Assembly (NCBI RefSeq): GCF_004210375.1
Contig: NC_134830.1
Span: 65,574,326 to 65,638,325, forward strand
Source: Tachypleus tridentatus
Lineage: Eukaryota; Arthropoda; Merostomata; Xiphosura; Limulidae
Length of the DNA stretch: 64,000 bases
Direction: 5' to 3'
Part shown: positions 37,751 to 50,655 of the stretch, piece after piece
How the letters are laid out: each line of letters starts with the position of its first letter
Numbering within the stretch: the stretch's first letter is position 1
The notes under the pieces: generated by a model
What the model was told of the DNA's origin: nothing
The model's input: the letters and a program-made list of their open reading frames with translations, nothing else
Databases searched by the model: none
Translations under genes and position numbers: made by a program

Positions 37751-39487
37751 AAAGGCGATGTCTATCAGAAACACTACTGGGGAGAACACTTGTCTAGAGT
37801 TGTTAAAGAAAGGAAAGAATAGTAATTTATTACGTGAGACGGTTCTTCTCGTAGCCTGACTATCCATATATAAGTTTTGAATATTTAACTTGAGTTATAA
37901 TGCTTAATGTTGCTAAAGTGCAACATTGAACCTCCTTGAACGTTCAAATCCACGTTTGTGTACTACGTATGGCGACAGCGATTCTTCATATTCTATTATA
38001 AACTTTTAAAGTATTTTATGTAGGTACACTGTTGTAACAACATTCCAATTAAAGGCTTTTTATTAACTCACTCTTCTCAACAGTCCAAATATATACAATT
38101 TTCTCTTTGGGCCTAAAATTCTTCATCAGTAGGTGCTTTTGACTCTTTTGCAATAAATTCAACGATAAATGAACAGTATGCACTCACTTGCTAATAAATA
38201 TATATATTTGGAACAAGTTCAATGAATGTACAACAAATTAATTACACTATAGAGATAATGGATATAATAAACAAGACATGATTCTCTTCTTCTCACAGGC
38301 GTTTTTAAACTTATTCAATTCTTTAAAATTTCTGTTGATAAGCCTCACTACCTTTCCTCATTTCTGCGACACTAGTATTCTCTTCATAATTGAGTTGCAA
38401 ATGCAGTGCGAATTATCAAAGTAGTACAATGGTCTTTCAGCAATCTTTATTTTCCTTTCTTCAAAATGGCTATTGTTTTGCTAAAGTGAACTTATGCTGT
38501 TTAAATACATTAATACTACACTTTCAAGGAAAAAATCTCACTTTCCTACTCTTAGTGTTACTCTAACGTATTAAACGTTAAACTTATGATAATCGTTAGT
38601 TTCATCACTTCTGACGCAGTTTACTTCACGCCGATCGCTTTCTTTGTTTTGAATTTATTATATCTGCCGTTGTTTTCTTTATCTGGTGTTTTGCGCTCAT
38701 CTTATACTATTTACATATTTATTACTTAATCGTTTCTTCGATATAATCTCGGCATCGGTAAGTTACAAAAACGACTCTCACTAATCCATACTATATATAA
38801 ACTAATCAATAATTTCCCCACTGAACAGTCTCTTATATCATGATAATATTACATTTACCCGAGTGCCAAGAAATTAGATATTAGATAATCTTTTTTGTGA
38901 CACAAAAATACAAATGATTGATCTTCTAAATTTCTTTTAATTGGTTCTCTCGACGCAATTATCAAGTAAAAATTAACAAATGCCTCAGAAAGCCTTCTTT
39001 TTTATAATTACGAATGCGACAGATGGATGACGAGAGTTACAAGTTCATTCTGGGATATCTAATCCTGTTCGAGTAAGTATATATTGTTTGGTTCTCTCAG
39101 ACTGGTTCAATCCCTCGTTTAAATTTTCATCTATTGTGAAGTTGTTGTTTTCATATGGAATTATTTCTAGGTCAGTTTTCTCACATGTCAAAAAACGATG
39201 AGTTACGCTATAACACATAAAAATAACTAAATGAACAAAGACGATGTATTTCGGGGTTGTAGCCCAAAATCAGATATTCTAGTCTGTTTGAAGATGTATG
39301 TAACAATACGTTGTTAAAGTTAATTAACGCTGGCAACGAAGTTTTACGTATATTTATGTTGTCAACTTGAGTTCTATCAAAATCCTGTTCACTTCATTAC
39401 TTATCAATACTGATTTTACGTTCCTTACATCAAGTTTAACAAACCAACTCAAAACGCACAATTTTTACTAATTATAATGTACTAAAA

Positions 39488-39608
39488 TACCACGCTTGTA
39501 CAGCGATAAGTCTACGGATTTACAACGATAAAATAAGATTTTGATTCCACTCGGTGGGCTCATCAAATAGTCTGATGTGGCTTTACCATCAGAAACACAC
39601 ACACACAG
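39488..39608 (+). repeat. SINE, family 2, 3' of copy B
   Basis: GCGATAAGTCTACGGATTTA, CTCGGTGGGCTCATCAAATA and a CACACA tail. Counterpart of 23,105-23,224. Confidence 0.75.
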
Positions 39609-40676
39609 AATATACTAAAAATTCCTAAATGTCACAGATAAACGGATGGCATAAATTTATTTTTGTTTATTTTATTATTTTAATACAATGTCTTATGATA
39701 TCGTTTTATAATTTCTAAAGTAACAAAGATACATGTCAAGATAAAAGAAAATTTGTGATTAGTGTTTAAAGAATTTTAGTGTTGCTGAAAACAGTGTCAC
39801 TACTAAAACCTGTATTGTTGAAGGTATTGTTATAGTTAGCTGTGAGATTATATAGAAAATGCATTTCTAATTGACTTATTTCCTTAAAAGTTATATAAAC
39901 TAATCCTGTCATTTTTCAAACAGAGAAACTTAACTTTCGAATATCTAGTTTAACAGCTTATAATATTACAATATAAAATGTCGCAAGTTTATCCGTTTTG
40001 CTAATAATGCAATATTCTTAAAGAATATGATGTTGTATATACATTTATAACAAGTTGAAATAGTGTCAACAGATAGATAATTAAAACAACGCAAATTTAA
40101 GAGTAATCAAATATTTTAACATCAATGCTTGGTCATAAGCTTAACCTAAAAAAATTAAAATCAGAGTGCTTTTGTCCATAAACGATATTTCCAGTTTGCT
40201 TTCCATCTACCAACAAAATAAAATTATGAGGTGGTCCAATCCTTGAACACCCTACATCTCTCTGACCATAAAAAAAACATGATTCTTTGAGAAATAAACC
40301 AGCAACATTGACCTTGAATCACTTTAGAATTTTCAACATTGTCTAAAGTGTCCACCTGTCAAGATTTTCTGAGATTTATTTAATAGGCTAAGAGTAATTA
40401 ATCAAGGTGCTTTAGAAAATACAAATAGGGTTAAGTTCAATTTTTCCTCTTTGGACATTCTACATAGTTCATAGTTTTGCAGGCAAATTTTAGTTCAGAT
40501 TGGCCCAATTGGCTCAGAAGAGAGAGGGAACAAACAAACACATTTCATCTTCATATATTCATAATAATATTTTGTTAGATCCACAGTTTCTAATATTGGT
40601 ACCAATCACAATAAATCTGTAAGTGGAACATTCTTTCGCATTTACTTTTCTAAACCAAAAGACGCACCGTTTCATT

Positions 40677-40955
40677 TATTTGTTTGTATGTAATTTCGCG
40701 CAAAGCTACACGAAGACTACCTGCGCTCGACGTCCCTGACTTAGGAGTGACATATTAGAAGGAAGACAGGTAGTTATCAACACTAACCGCGAACTTTTGG
40801 GCTACTCTTTTAACAACGAATAGTGGGAAATTGGCTGTCACATGGAACACCTCCAGGGCTTAAACAGTGAGTATTTTTGACGAAACGGGGGATTTGTACC
40901 TGTAACTTTCACATTGGGAATTGATCGCCCTCACTACTTGGCCATGTCGAAACAA
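40677..40955 (-). repeat. SINE, family 1, near full length
   Basis: TAATTTCGCGCAAAGCTACA, GGCTACTCTTTTAACAACGA and a head ending ACTTGGCCATGTCG. Moderately diverged. Confidence 0.85.
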
Positions 40956-41803
40956 ACAGTTTTGTAGTGCTACCAGTAAGCGTCACGAGAGTATGCAGGA
41001 AATATTTGTCTCTGAAACAAATATATAAACTCTATGAGTTAGAAACCTTTTGAGATTTTGGCAGTATTAAGCGTAATTTCCCGTTTATTCTTATAGAATT
41101 TTAATAAATATTCCAACATACCTAATTTCCGAAAAAAAGGCTATCTTTGAGATCTGATTACAATATTTGAATATAATAATATTATAACCTTCTCCCAGAA
41201 AAACAAAACAATCGTCGAATTTATAAAACTGCGTGTCCAATAATGACTGAGCGATTAGGGCCAGTGCAAGTTCGCTACAATATAGCATTATCAATTGTAA
41301 GCCCAACGCTCAAGTCATTCTACCTTAATCAGGATCTGTGAGTGTCAGGGGCTGTCTAGAACTTTCTTTCTTCCACCTTTGATGTTGTTGTGGTCTGCTT
41401 AATTCCACACTATTAAAGATCAAAACATCATTTGAGTAATGGTTCTGTATTAACGTAAAGTCCCTGTCATAATAAATTATCCCTATCATGGCTAGTTACG
41501 TTTGTGTTGAACGTAGAAGATTTGCATTAGTATACACTTCGTTATATTTAGTGTGTTTCTTTCTAGTTAAGGACAAAACTTCAGAAAGGGTTATCAGTGC
41601 TCTGCTCGTCGATGGTATCGAAACCTGGTTCTTGTAGTTGTAAGTTCCCGGACATACCACATTATGGACATATATTCTAGTGTTTGTTCAAACGGTAATA
41701 TAGTTCCTACGCATTCTGATTACGAAGTTAGAACAGGGATTAATATACAAAACGTACGATGGTAATGAATTTGGGGTGTCTTGATTGAAAACCATATACA
41801 CTT

Positions 41804-41925
41804 AGCGTGTGTGTTTTCTTATAGCAAGGCCACATCGGGCTATCTGCTCAGCTCACCGAAAGGAATCAAACACCTGATTTTAGCGTAAATCCGTAGACTT
41901 ACCGCTGTACTAGCGGTGAGCACGC
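41804..41925 (-). repeat. SINE, family 2, minus orientation
   Basis: GTGTTTTCTTATAGCAAGGC, GGCTATCTGCTCAGCTCACC, AATCCGTAGACTTACCGCTG: the clearest copy of this family in the window. Confidence 0.78.
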
Positions 41926-42594
41926 TTAACGTCAATATCCTATTAATACATAGCGAGTACACGAAAAGCAGTTGGTGGATTGATATACTTTTAATACACA
42001 TTTATAATGGACAGGAACTGAGATTAATTTCAATTACATGTGACCTTGTGAATACACTAGTTCGTCTTGTGTCAGTTTTGTTTAAAGAAAGTAACCAATG
42101 AATTCAGGAGTTGGTTTGTTAGTGTTGCTATATATTAGCATAATTGTGCAGTAAAACTGAGCTTCTTGTGCATGAAACGGTAAATGCTTTACAGTGGAGT
42201 GAGTTTTATACAGTTTGTAATTTATGTTTAATTATGTGTAAGGTAATATAAACTTTGCCATCTAAACGTTTTGTATAGTTTTGGTATATTTTTGTATGTT
42301 TCTCAGTAAAGTGCGTGCCTTTGTTAGTTCCATTCTTTTAATATACTTAAATGTGTTTTCCACGTAGTTTCGAGGATGAAGCAAGGCCTATAAATGTTGC
42401 TGATATAGGGTCTGGGGTTCTTAATAGGTTAATCTCGGGTATATTAGATTTTGAGTACCCGTGTTTTTGTTACATTACATTTTATTCTCTTTTTTGGTAG
42501 TATTCAGTTATATCTTTAATCGTGGGCTATAAATTTGTGACTTCTATGGATGAAATCTAAAATCTCTTCTTTTTTTTTTCTAGTTGCCGCATCA

Positions 42595-42832
42595 TCTATG
42601 AATTTTAAAGTAAGACAGTAAGTGGCATATCATATGGTAAATAGTACGGGATTAATTGTCTTTCCCTTAGGTAGTAAATACTCTGAATAGGAGCCCTCTT
42701 CATTTACTCGACGTTTTCTGTGATCTAAACAGTTGGACAATGGGTAATAATTCCGCGCAATATTTCCATCTTTAACATCCGGGACCCTTCCGAAATCTTT
42801 CTCCAGATCGAGTAAGCAGACGACGTAAACCT
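42595..42832 (-). mobile_element. Possible LINE reverse transcriptase remnant
   Basis: One minus-strand frame reads CLLDLEKDFGRVP, then PKGKTINPVLFTI, a stop, and KFIDDAAT. These resemble the DLEKAFDRVP, QG...SPxLF and (Y/F)xDD motifs of non-LTR reverse transcriptases, but the spacing is too short, so a deletion would be needed. Tentative. Confidence 0.35.
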
Positions 42833-42859
42833 TTTATTATTAAGGCCCTTTGTTTTACC

Positions 42860-43022
42860 ATAGTTTTAAATTTTGCACAAATCTACACGTGGATTATCTG
42901 CGCTAGTGTTCCCTATTTTGCAATGTAAGACAAAGGAAACGGTAGCTTGTCACAACAACCACCACAAACTTTTGGGCTACTTTTTCACCTTCGAATAGTG
43001 GGATTATTACTATATCAAGCTA
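42860..43022 (-). repeat. SINE, family 1, head-truncated
   Basis: AAATTTTGCACAAATCTACA, GACAAAGGAAACGGTAGCTT, TCGAATAGTGGGATTATTAC. Followed directly by repeat R. Confidence 0.78.
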
Positions 43023-43034
43023 TTGAAAATTTGA

Positions 43035-43750
43035 ATTTAGAAGTTAATTAAATGTTAATATGAACTAAATGGCCAACAAGATTGTCACATGCAATTTCCT
43101 TTTTTAACAGAAATATATTGTAATACAACACACAAAAAACAATACAATTTATAATAACGGTAGTTACTGATAGTTATTACAAATGACGGCTAAAATACAA
43201 GAGTTTTACAAACTTACAAACAATATAGAGTCTTATATCCAGTCCAGAACTAAATATTTTATTGATGATCGAGGTTCCCGACGAACAAACTAAAGGTTAG
43301 TTGATATTGTTACACCTCGCTTATGCTAGCTCGTTCGATTGATCTCACACTGGTTAAAGATCAAATCTTACTGGGGAAGATATTTGTTGTACTCGTAGGA
43401 ATTATAACGTTCGAAGTAATTCACTGAAACTGAACGGTTTGTAATGTTTGATATCTGTAAATATTCCTGCTGCAATTCTGTAATTATATATTCCATGGCT
43501 TATAGCACATTGACTGTAGCTGTTTAACAGTGTTAATCTTCTCTCTTCGCATGTTTCTTTTATCAGAATCACCCGAGACTCTAGAACGCTCACCAAAGAT
43601 CGCTTGGCAACAATACCGTCAATCTCCAGTATTATATACACACCTTTAACATTGTTGATTCTTACGCTCAAAAATCTTCTACAGATTTCAGTAACTGGCA
43701 CGAATTGTTCAATACACAGCCAGAAATATACATCACATGAAAAAAAACAA
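43035..43750. repeat. Repeat R, longest dispersed copy (unit B 3' region)
   Basis: About 0.7 kb including both the ATAATTTATAATAACGG side and the CTCAAAAATCTTCTACAGAT side. A 120-codon minus-strand open frame (43,402-43,764) lies within it but is not conserved in the other copies. Confidence 0.55.
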
Positions 43751-44504
43751 CTATAATGAAGCAAGAGTAGGTACTAAAGTAACAGAAAAAGAAGAATCAG
43801 TTCTTAATCCAGTAATATTGTTGGAGGATAAGTTTATAGTTAGTTGACTTTTAGAGAACCAGTTTGCTATTCTGTGGTCTCATTGTTAGGTGCTAATTTT
43901 GTAAGCGAATATAATAAAAAAATATCAACTTGGTTTTCAGTAAAACTTATACGATTAAATTATAGTTCAATAGGTCTGAATAGACTATTTATAAGTTCTT
44001 AAACCAATAGAACCCTTTGATTATAAACTCGAAGCTCAGGAAAACTCTCAGGGGATAAGTTCATAATTATGTAAAACTGTTAAAAGATTAACTATAGTTC
44101 AGTGTAACTTTTAGGGTATAAGTAAGTAGTTTTGTTGAAATATTAAATGGAAATTCTCAAAGTGGAACCGTCACATGATATGTTTTTAGTTAAGTGGAAC
44201 GGTTACAGGATCGTTTCGAGATTTTATAAAATTATGAATAGGTTTATTACTGAATTATCATTACATTTGTTTGTAAATTAGTAGAACGATTAGCGGATCA
44301 ATTCCTCGTTCAATAAACACATTTTACATGCATCAGAATGAACTACTAGTTTTGACTGTCAATATGAAATGTTATAATGTTTTTTTTTTCAGACAACTTT
44401 TATATTCCTTTACTGGAGTAAAAATAGAAAAATTTAAACTCAGAGATTTAATTACGAGTTCAGAATTGTGGTGAAAGTGAAGCGTAGTTTTCGAAAAGTT
44501 TGAA

Positions 44505-44712
44505 ATGTTTGTTTTAGATTTTCGCGCAAAGCTACACGAGGACTATCTGCGCTAGCCGTCCCTATTAGCAATGTAACACTAGAGGGAAGACAGTTTGCGA
44601 TCGCCATCCACCGAGAACCTTGAGCTACTCTTTCACCAAAAAATAGCGGAATTTACCACCATATTATAACGACTCCATAGTGAACATGTTTGGAATGACT
44701 GAGATCCTTACC
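44505..44712 (-). repeat. SINE, family 1, partial head
   Basis: TTTTCGCGCAAAGCTACACG, CGCTAGCCGTCCCTATTAGC, GTTTGGAATGACTGAGATCC. Confidence 0.82.
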
Positions 44713-45807
44713 TAGACAATGGAATTACTTGTAATAATTAAGTATATTAAATCTTTGCAATCTTTCGGTCTTCAAACACACACAACCTTTTTATTTACGA
44801 ACTGTTGTGTCATTTATCTATTGAGTGTTTTGTACATACTATTGTGTGAAGCTTTTGGGGTTTTCTATTTTACAGTATTTTGTTTGGGTATGTATTTAAA
44901 GAAAAATAAATTTTGTATTTGCTTGATACTAGTTAAGATAGATTTAAATGGGTTTAAGCTGAGGTAGGTCAAATATTACTAATTACTTATAAAGACACTA
45001 CCTAGGTACACATTTATTCTTTTGCCAATTAAAAAATTGAAAAGTGGTCTACTGTAACAGACTTCGGTATCTTATTAATTAAATTTTGCTAATTAACTTA
45101 ATTAACTATCTATTAGAAACATAGCAACCTATGACAGAAGAGTTACTCCAAGCTGAGCATGTCCAGGAAGTTTACTAGAGTACGACCCGATTCATAAAAC
45201 TCGTCTTGGTACAACGTTCAGAGATACTGTATAAATTTGAATTATGTTAATCTGTGTAATGTTTTACCGTATTTCACTGTTTTCTATCATTTCAGTACTG
45301 CAATCTAAAGCACTGTTGTTTTTATGAATATTATTACACTTTTAAATGTGGTTATATACGAGTTATTCTTCACAATTCGTTTTCCTTTGCGGTTTCCCAG
45401 CGTTTCGTGAAGGAGAAAACACATTTGTAGTCCAGCAGATTTTAGGTGCGTTTTGTATACTGTGTATAGATTTATGCTTAGGAAATGTAAACCACAACCT
45501 TTCGTCTTTCAGCGTAAAGGAGAAGGATCTCCAGTTAGTATTTTCACCTATATTAAATATTTTGACGTCATGAACACACATTTTTCTGTCATAGCGCCTT
45601 TCAAATATAAGTAAGATTGTGACTATTAACCCATTCCGAATTTAGTCTAGAATTGATTTAAATTATCCAAAGAGCACAAAATTACCGAAGAGAGAATATT
45701 AGTGATAATTATGCATTCTGAAATGCAACTATCGCGTAAAATTATCCAGTTTACCCAATACGTATGCATGAAGCTACGTTTATTTTATAAAGACCATCAT
45801 CCATTTA

Positions 45808-46092
45808 TCAATTTCCATCAGAATCAATCACCACAAACTCATCATCCTCACATCTGCTGTCCTCGCTGTATTCAGTGTTAAATCCAAAAGCTCTCAAAGT
45901 ATTGGTTTTCTTGCAAAAAACGATATTTATATAGTTTATATCAAGCAACAACTCTCTTGGAACCACGTCATTGCATATATCCATATTCACGTCCCGTTTA
46001 ACAATACAGTTTGTTAGTGAAATGGTAATCTGTATAAATCTGCCAAGCAAATTCTGGACTGTTCTGTCTGCTTCGTGATCAAACTTCTTCAT
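45808..46092 (-). CDS. Hypothetical 94-residue minus-strand frame, possible terminal exon
   Basis: Not recognised. From ATG 46,092 it reads MKKFDHEADRTVQNLLGRFI and ends in an acidic tail EDDEFVVIDSDGN with a stop at 45,810-45,808. Composition is balanced and protein-like, unlike the Tyr/Phe/Ile-rich chance frames elsewhere. A TAA stands two codons before the ATG, so it either begins here or joins an upstream exon through an acceptor at about 46,094. It lies in a part of unit B that has no counterpart in unit A. Could still be chance. Confidence 0.3.
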   Translation of the reverse strand: MKKFDHEADRTVQNLLGRFIQITISLTNCIVKRDVNMDICNDVVPRELLLDINYINIVFCKKTNTLRAFGFNTEYSEDSRCEDDEFVVIDSDGN

Positions 46093-46642
46093 TCTTTACG
46101 ACTTTTCACAACATGTTAGTTTTATAACTTTAAGGAATTAATGAAACTGTCTCATTTGTGTTGTATGCATTTGTTGTTTCTGACAAATATAGAAAGGTGA
46201 TCTGTTTTTGATTTCACTAGTGTTTGGTTGGCCAACCATCTTAAAACTGTTTGGGTCCTAGATACTTCCAAAATATTCTGGTAAATGATAACACAAAACA
46301 CATTTTACCTCCATTTTTTTGTAATATCTTCGTTTATTTGATTCCCTGTTTTTTAAACAGTCCTCTTTCGACATTTCTGTTCTTGTGAAAGGTTTTCCGA
46401 TGTTTCTGGAAAGATTTTTATAGTTGATTCGAGTGAATCTTTGTGATTAATGCATGTTAAATCGATTTTGCTAATTCCATCAAGCTCTACGTCAGGTGTT
46501 ACAAACTAATTATTCTTCATTGAAAATTACATATCACTGAACCATTAATTTAGAACCTATTTATCAAAGAATAAAACCTGACTGATCAGTAGAGTCTTGA
46601 GGAGATAAATTTATTCTTGTTGTAGTCCTTTCGTGCTTACTT

Positions 46643-46695
46643 TATCTTGTACTTGTTGATCTGGTGACTCGAAGGCTAATCCTTTGTCTTCACTT
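46643..46695 (-). CDS. Possible short internal exon, minus strand
   Basis: Acceptor-like TTTTCTGTTTTTCAAG, then a frame reading EDKGLAFESPDQQVQDK, then donor GTAAGC. It could belong with the pieces at 45,808-46,092 and 47,109-47,217, but the phases do not all agree. Confidence 0.22.
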
Positions 46696-47108
46696 GAAAA
46701 ACAGAAAATAAGCATAAAAGGTTATGGGACAATATTAAACTTGTAGTACAACTAGCACAGAAAATGAAAGAATTTTGTAGCCCATTAATTTTCTTGGCAT
46801 TGGTTAAATAATGATCTACAATGACTAGAGTTCCTGGATACGAAGAATACGATATTTAGTGATGTTCTGAACAGTTGTAATACTGTAGCAAGTTACGGAT
46901 TTGAAATAAATATCTACTAAGTTCAGGCTGCAGAAAAAAATTCCCAATCCAGTTGCGAGAAAGAATCTGATATACACTATGAATACTCTTGATACAGATG
47001 TTTATGCTCATAATTTGCTTTTAATTTTCTTGTTTTAGGAGGGATGTTTTCAGTGTCAAGAGACATGTCTTCCCAGCAACTAATTTGTTTGTTATTCTAA
47101 GAAAACCC

Positions 47109-47217
47109 ATGTACTGATGAAGAATCTTCATTCTGCTTTTCTCCATTATCAGGTGGTTCTGATTTTTCTGGAGATCCTTGTGAATTATAAGAGGACGTCT
47201 TTTCGTCATTCGACTTT
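47109..47217 (-). CDS. Possible exon, hydrophilic, minus strand
   Basis: Starts after a good acceptor (TTTTCTTTTCACAG) and reads KSNDEKTSSYNSQGSPEKSE then PPDNGEKQNEDSSS, a disordered-type acidic stretch, before a weak donor. A SINE (47,268-47,516) lies just upstream and would be intronic. Protein not recognised. Confidence 0.25.
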
Positions 47218-47267
47218 CTGTGAAAAGAAAATAAGTAGTGATTTCTCCTGTCCCTTTGACGTTCACC

Positions 47268-47516
47268 CGACTGGTAATCCGAGGGTGGCGGGTTCGAATC
47301 CCGGTCGCACCAAACATGCTCGCCCTCCCAGCCGTGGGGTTGTTATAATGTGACGGTCAGTCCCACTATTCCTTGGTAAAAGAGTAGCCCAAGAGTTGGC
47401 TGTGGGTGGTGATGACTAGCTGCCTTCCATCTTGTCTTACACTGCCAAATTAGGGACAGCTGGTGCAGATAGCCCTCAAGTAACTTTGCGAGAAATTTAA
47501 AACAAACAAACAAACA
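47268..47516 (+). repeat. SINE, family 1, head nearly complete
   Basis: B box GGGTTCGAATCCCGGTCGCA, body, (CAAA)n tail. Low divergence. Confidence 0.9.
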
Positions 47517-49354
47517 AATCACCCAACCTCTGCATTTGGACACATATAAATAATTCTTCAGTAAAAGGTGCATATATTCTGTAACCTAAATATGTAAATG
47601 AGAACCCCAGTATTTTAAATAAATAAATAAAAGTAAAATATCAACAATACTCAAACGGTTATAATTAAAACGAGATTATATTTTATACAAAACACATAAA
47701 AAACTCAATAATATTCGGATATACTGATTCACATTAGTTTTTATTAACAAACACACCAAACAACATGCCTTTCTGTACCTCAAATGAAGGTGAAAAGGTT
47801 TTGTTACAAAATGTTATACTTAGAGTAGAAGTACGAATCTGTAACAATAAACAAAGTGCCTTTCAAATTTAAATGTATTATTGGTGTCTTAGCGCCGCAT
47901 ATCTTGTTACAAGATTTAAATATCTGTTACAGACTTTCTTAACAATATTTACGTGTCTCTTAACAAGAAATGTACGTTTATAAAAATAATTTTCAAAATA
48001 ATTTATCTGTATCTCAGCAAAAAGTCTAGTTCTTAAATTGTTAATATTATATATGTTTATTGAAATATTCTATACAGAATCGGGTTCCCTTTTAAAAAGA
48101 AATGTATGTTTGTAATAAAAAAGGATTCTGAACAATATCTAAATACCTCTTAAAAACATTTTCAACATGATCAACGTGTTTCTTAACAATATCTACATAC
48201 CTGTTAAAAAGATCCGTATCTCAGTCTAAAACAAAATCAACAAATTCACCTTTAAAATTGCATTATAGAGAAAAATTACTACTTGAAGAAGAAATACATG
48301 TCTGTTACAAAACAAAACAAAACTGTCAACACTTGATTCAAAGAGAATCAAGAAATCAAAGTTAAAGAAAAACTAAACAAACTTATTATAAACCAACTTC
48401 CAACTTTCTCTACGATTTCAAGATTTTCAAAAAAACTTGGAAGTCATAATTGCCGCCAAGTCTTTATTTTATATTAGCTGTTCATATTCTTCTGTTCAGT
48501 AACATTTTTTAGGGTTCTCAATTACACTGTTTACAGAACATATCATGACAAAAAAATAATTTGATAAAATCATGAAAGACCAGATATAATAAAACCAAAG
48601 CTTTTCGTGTTCTTATTATGAGTCTTAATACTGTCAAGCTGTAAAACTTTATATAACCAAAACATTTACGTTTTAAATATACAGTGTGATTATAAAATTT
48701 ATCTGACTAAGGTTTTGTTTATTTAATATTTAATTTATGTTCTCAATGAATTTCCATTTATCGAATTTTTATTGGTATATAAGAAAATAGTTTAACAGGA
48801 GGCACTTCATGATATTGAAATTAGTTTTTCTACAACATCAGTTTATTGAATTTTCAGCCTCAGTTTTTAAGTGAAGACGAATCTTGTTTTCTTTTGTAAC
48901 TATTTATGAAAATCGTATTAGAAACACTCTTTCATTGATTCAGGAATGGAAAGCTGCATGTTTCGGTTTATTTTGATAAATTTGTATTAATTTCGATAAA
49001 TAATCCTAGAAATCCATCTACAGCTCAGAGAATGACGAAACAAAAGGCGCTGATCAAAACTTTGTTACTTAGAAGAGATAACCAAGATTTTACAAAGAAA
49101 ATTAAACGAGTAATCCGTTGTAATATACAATAAATAATGAACAAACCTGGCTTATTTGGTTCTTAACTTTCAAGATATGTTAAGTTCTTAGCACTTCACA
49201 CATTTAAAATAAACTCGCCTAATGCCACACTCCTTGAAAACTTGTCTATAATACCTCTTGACATGACATAGGAAAGGTATTTCATAAACTAGAAATATTT
49301 TATTATACATTACATTTAGAGAACAACATATTGATCAATATTTTAATTGGAAAA

Positions 49355-49430
49355 CCAATAAAAGTTCTCATTAATTGTAAAAATATAGATATCAATACCA
49401 AATAAGAGAATTATTTACAGGTGACAGACA
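49355..49430 (+). promoter_or_regulatory. Candidate core promoter, unit C
   Basis: CCAAT at 49,355 and a TATA-like TATCAATA at 49,390, the counterpart of the other two units. This one would serve the only open gene copy, yet its TATA is the least canonical of the three. Confidence 0.22.
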
Positions 49431-49852
49431 TGACTGTGTTATGGAAGGTAGCATCAGGTTAACAACCGTTGTTATACCTATACTTCAGACACATCAGAAA
49501 CATCCTCTTATTAACTGTCTCAAGAATAGGGGAAGAAGTAGAAACGACAACGTTACAGTATTACACACAAGAGGACATTAATTCATGGTTCCGTCACGTG
49601 ACACCAGAGGGTACTACAGAATTTAAAATTATAAATAATGAAAAGTTTTTCTCGCGATTACTGTTTCACTTGGAGAGTAAAATAATAAAATATCCTATTT
49701 TAATTTAACAACTTTAAAATTTTATAATATATTTGACTACTTATGTCTAACAAATGCACACAGTGTTTGTGTAAGTAGATAGTGATCGACTAACCTATAG
49801 AATTTCACTTTATTTACCTTTACACAGCATACATTTTACACACACTTGCCGA

Positions 49853-50655
49853 GAGAAGGACTGATATTTCGTGATAACATCTCGAAATATCATGCAATAA
49901 TTTAATTTTTCATTTTACTTGTTTCTTCTTATACACAAGTTTCACCAGTATGGTTAAAATACATGGTTTTGCTATTCCTATACAAGTATAAGCATGAACT
50001 TTTATTGGATATAACAGTAAGTTAGTTTTGAAAAAAATATATATGTTCTCACCAACAAAGATAGACAGTGCTTCTATGGACTGACGGTGTTCTTGTTACA
50101 AAGTCTAAGTTTCTAAAAGCGGTTAGTCTTACTGTGCTCATTATGTGTGTTTTACAAAATTTGATGATATTTCTGTAAGAGGACGGTGTTACTATACTTC
50201 TGTATCACTGAATACAGACTTAAAATGTCTCAATTGATGCGTATATTTTTATATTTATTTTAATTGTATTACATGTGTTTTAGAAATATAGATTGCGTAA
50301 CTAACATTCAATAACGAATGATAAATTATTTTACTAAGGTTAACGCTGCTCACGTAGATGGTGTTTTTAAAAAACACATAGTTCAGTATGATGATGCGCT
50401 CTCGCATGGTATCTCAAGATATAATTAGGTCATTAACACTATAGTCTTGGATTAATACAAAGTTACAGTTACAACCGTTATTTTAATGAGACGACTATTA
50501 GAGTATAGTGTATAACATATGTCAGTTTTTCTCCTAAATACTGTATTAACTTATTCATTACTTGAACGAGGCGAACATTATAGCTTATATATATAGAAGG
50601 AGATAGTACAGTTATATGTATTTTGAAGTGTGAATTTAGTACTCATTTAATGTGC
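49853..50655. other. About 800 bp present in unit C but not in unit A
   Basis: At 1,525 unit A jumps from the sequence matching 49,850 to that matching 50,660. No recognisable element or inverted ends; either a deletion in A or an unclassified insertion in C. Confidence 0.5.

Larger units (their letters stand above)
30920..37860 (+). pseudogene. SLC18B1-like MFS transporter, copy B (broken, mostly deleted)
   Basis: Remnant with four recognisable coding exons. e1 (30,920-31,606) is shifted out of frame early (open only to 31,036) and split by a SINE at 31,286-31,552. e2 (32,634-32,729) is intact: 32 codons with good AG and GTGAGT borders. e3 (34,981-35,056) is two bases longer than in copies A and C and contains stops, including TAA at its tenth codon. 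A deletion then removes everything equivalent to e4-e10, since sequence resembling intron 9 of copy A follows at about 36,290. e11 and e12 were not found. A degenerate e13 lies near 37,750-37,860. No functional transporter can come from this copy. It shows that the array once held at least three gene copies. Confidence 0.88.
40582..48400. other. Unit B 3' region: repeat-rich, mostly non-coding
   Basis: Holds family 1 SINEs (40,677; 42,860; 44,505; 47,268), a family 2 SINE (41,804), repeat R (43,035), a doubtful reverse transcriptase remnant (42,595) and the possible minus-strand exons at 45,808-47,217. The remainder shows no recognisable gene. Confidence 0.5.
29815..48740 (+). repeat. Segmental duplication unit B
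   Basis: Second unit, same orientation as A and C. The 5' flank 29,815-30,420 matches unit A from about 480 and then jumps to sequence matching A 3,850 onward, a deletion of roughly 2.8 kb. Introns 1-3 follow, then a large deletion joins intron 3 sequence (about 35,650) to sequence matching A 16,217 onward. 37,750-38,915 matches A 17,825-18,950 and 38,920-40,580 matches A 22,715-24,190. The stretch 40,582-48,400 has no evident counterpart in A by eye. Homology resumes at 48,400-48,740. Confidence 0.8.

Noticed and set aside
43402-43764. 120-codon minus-strand open frame
   Set aside because: Lies in dispersed repeat R and is not open in the other copies.
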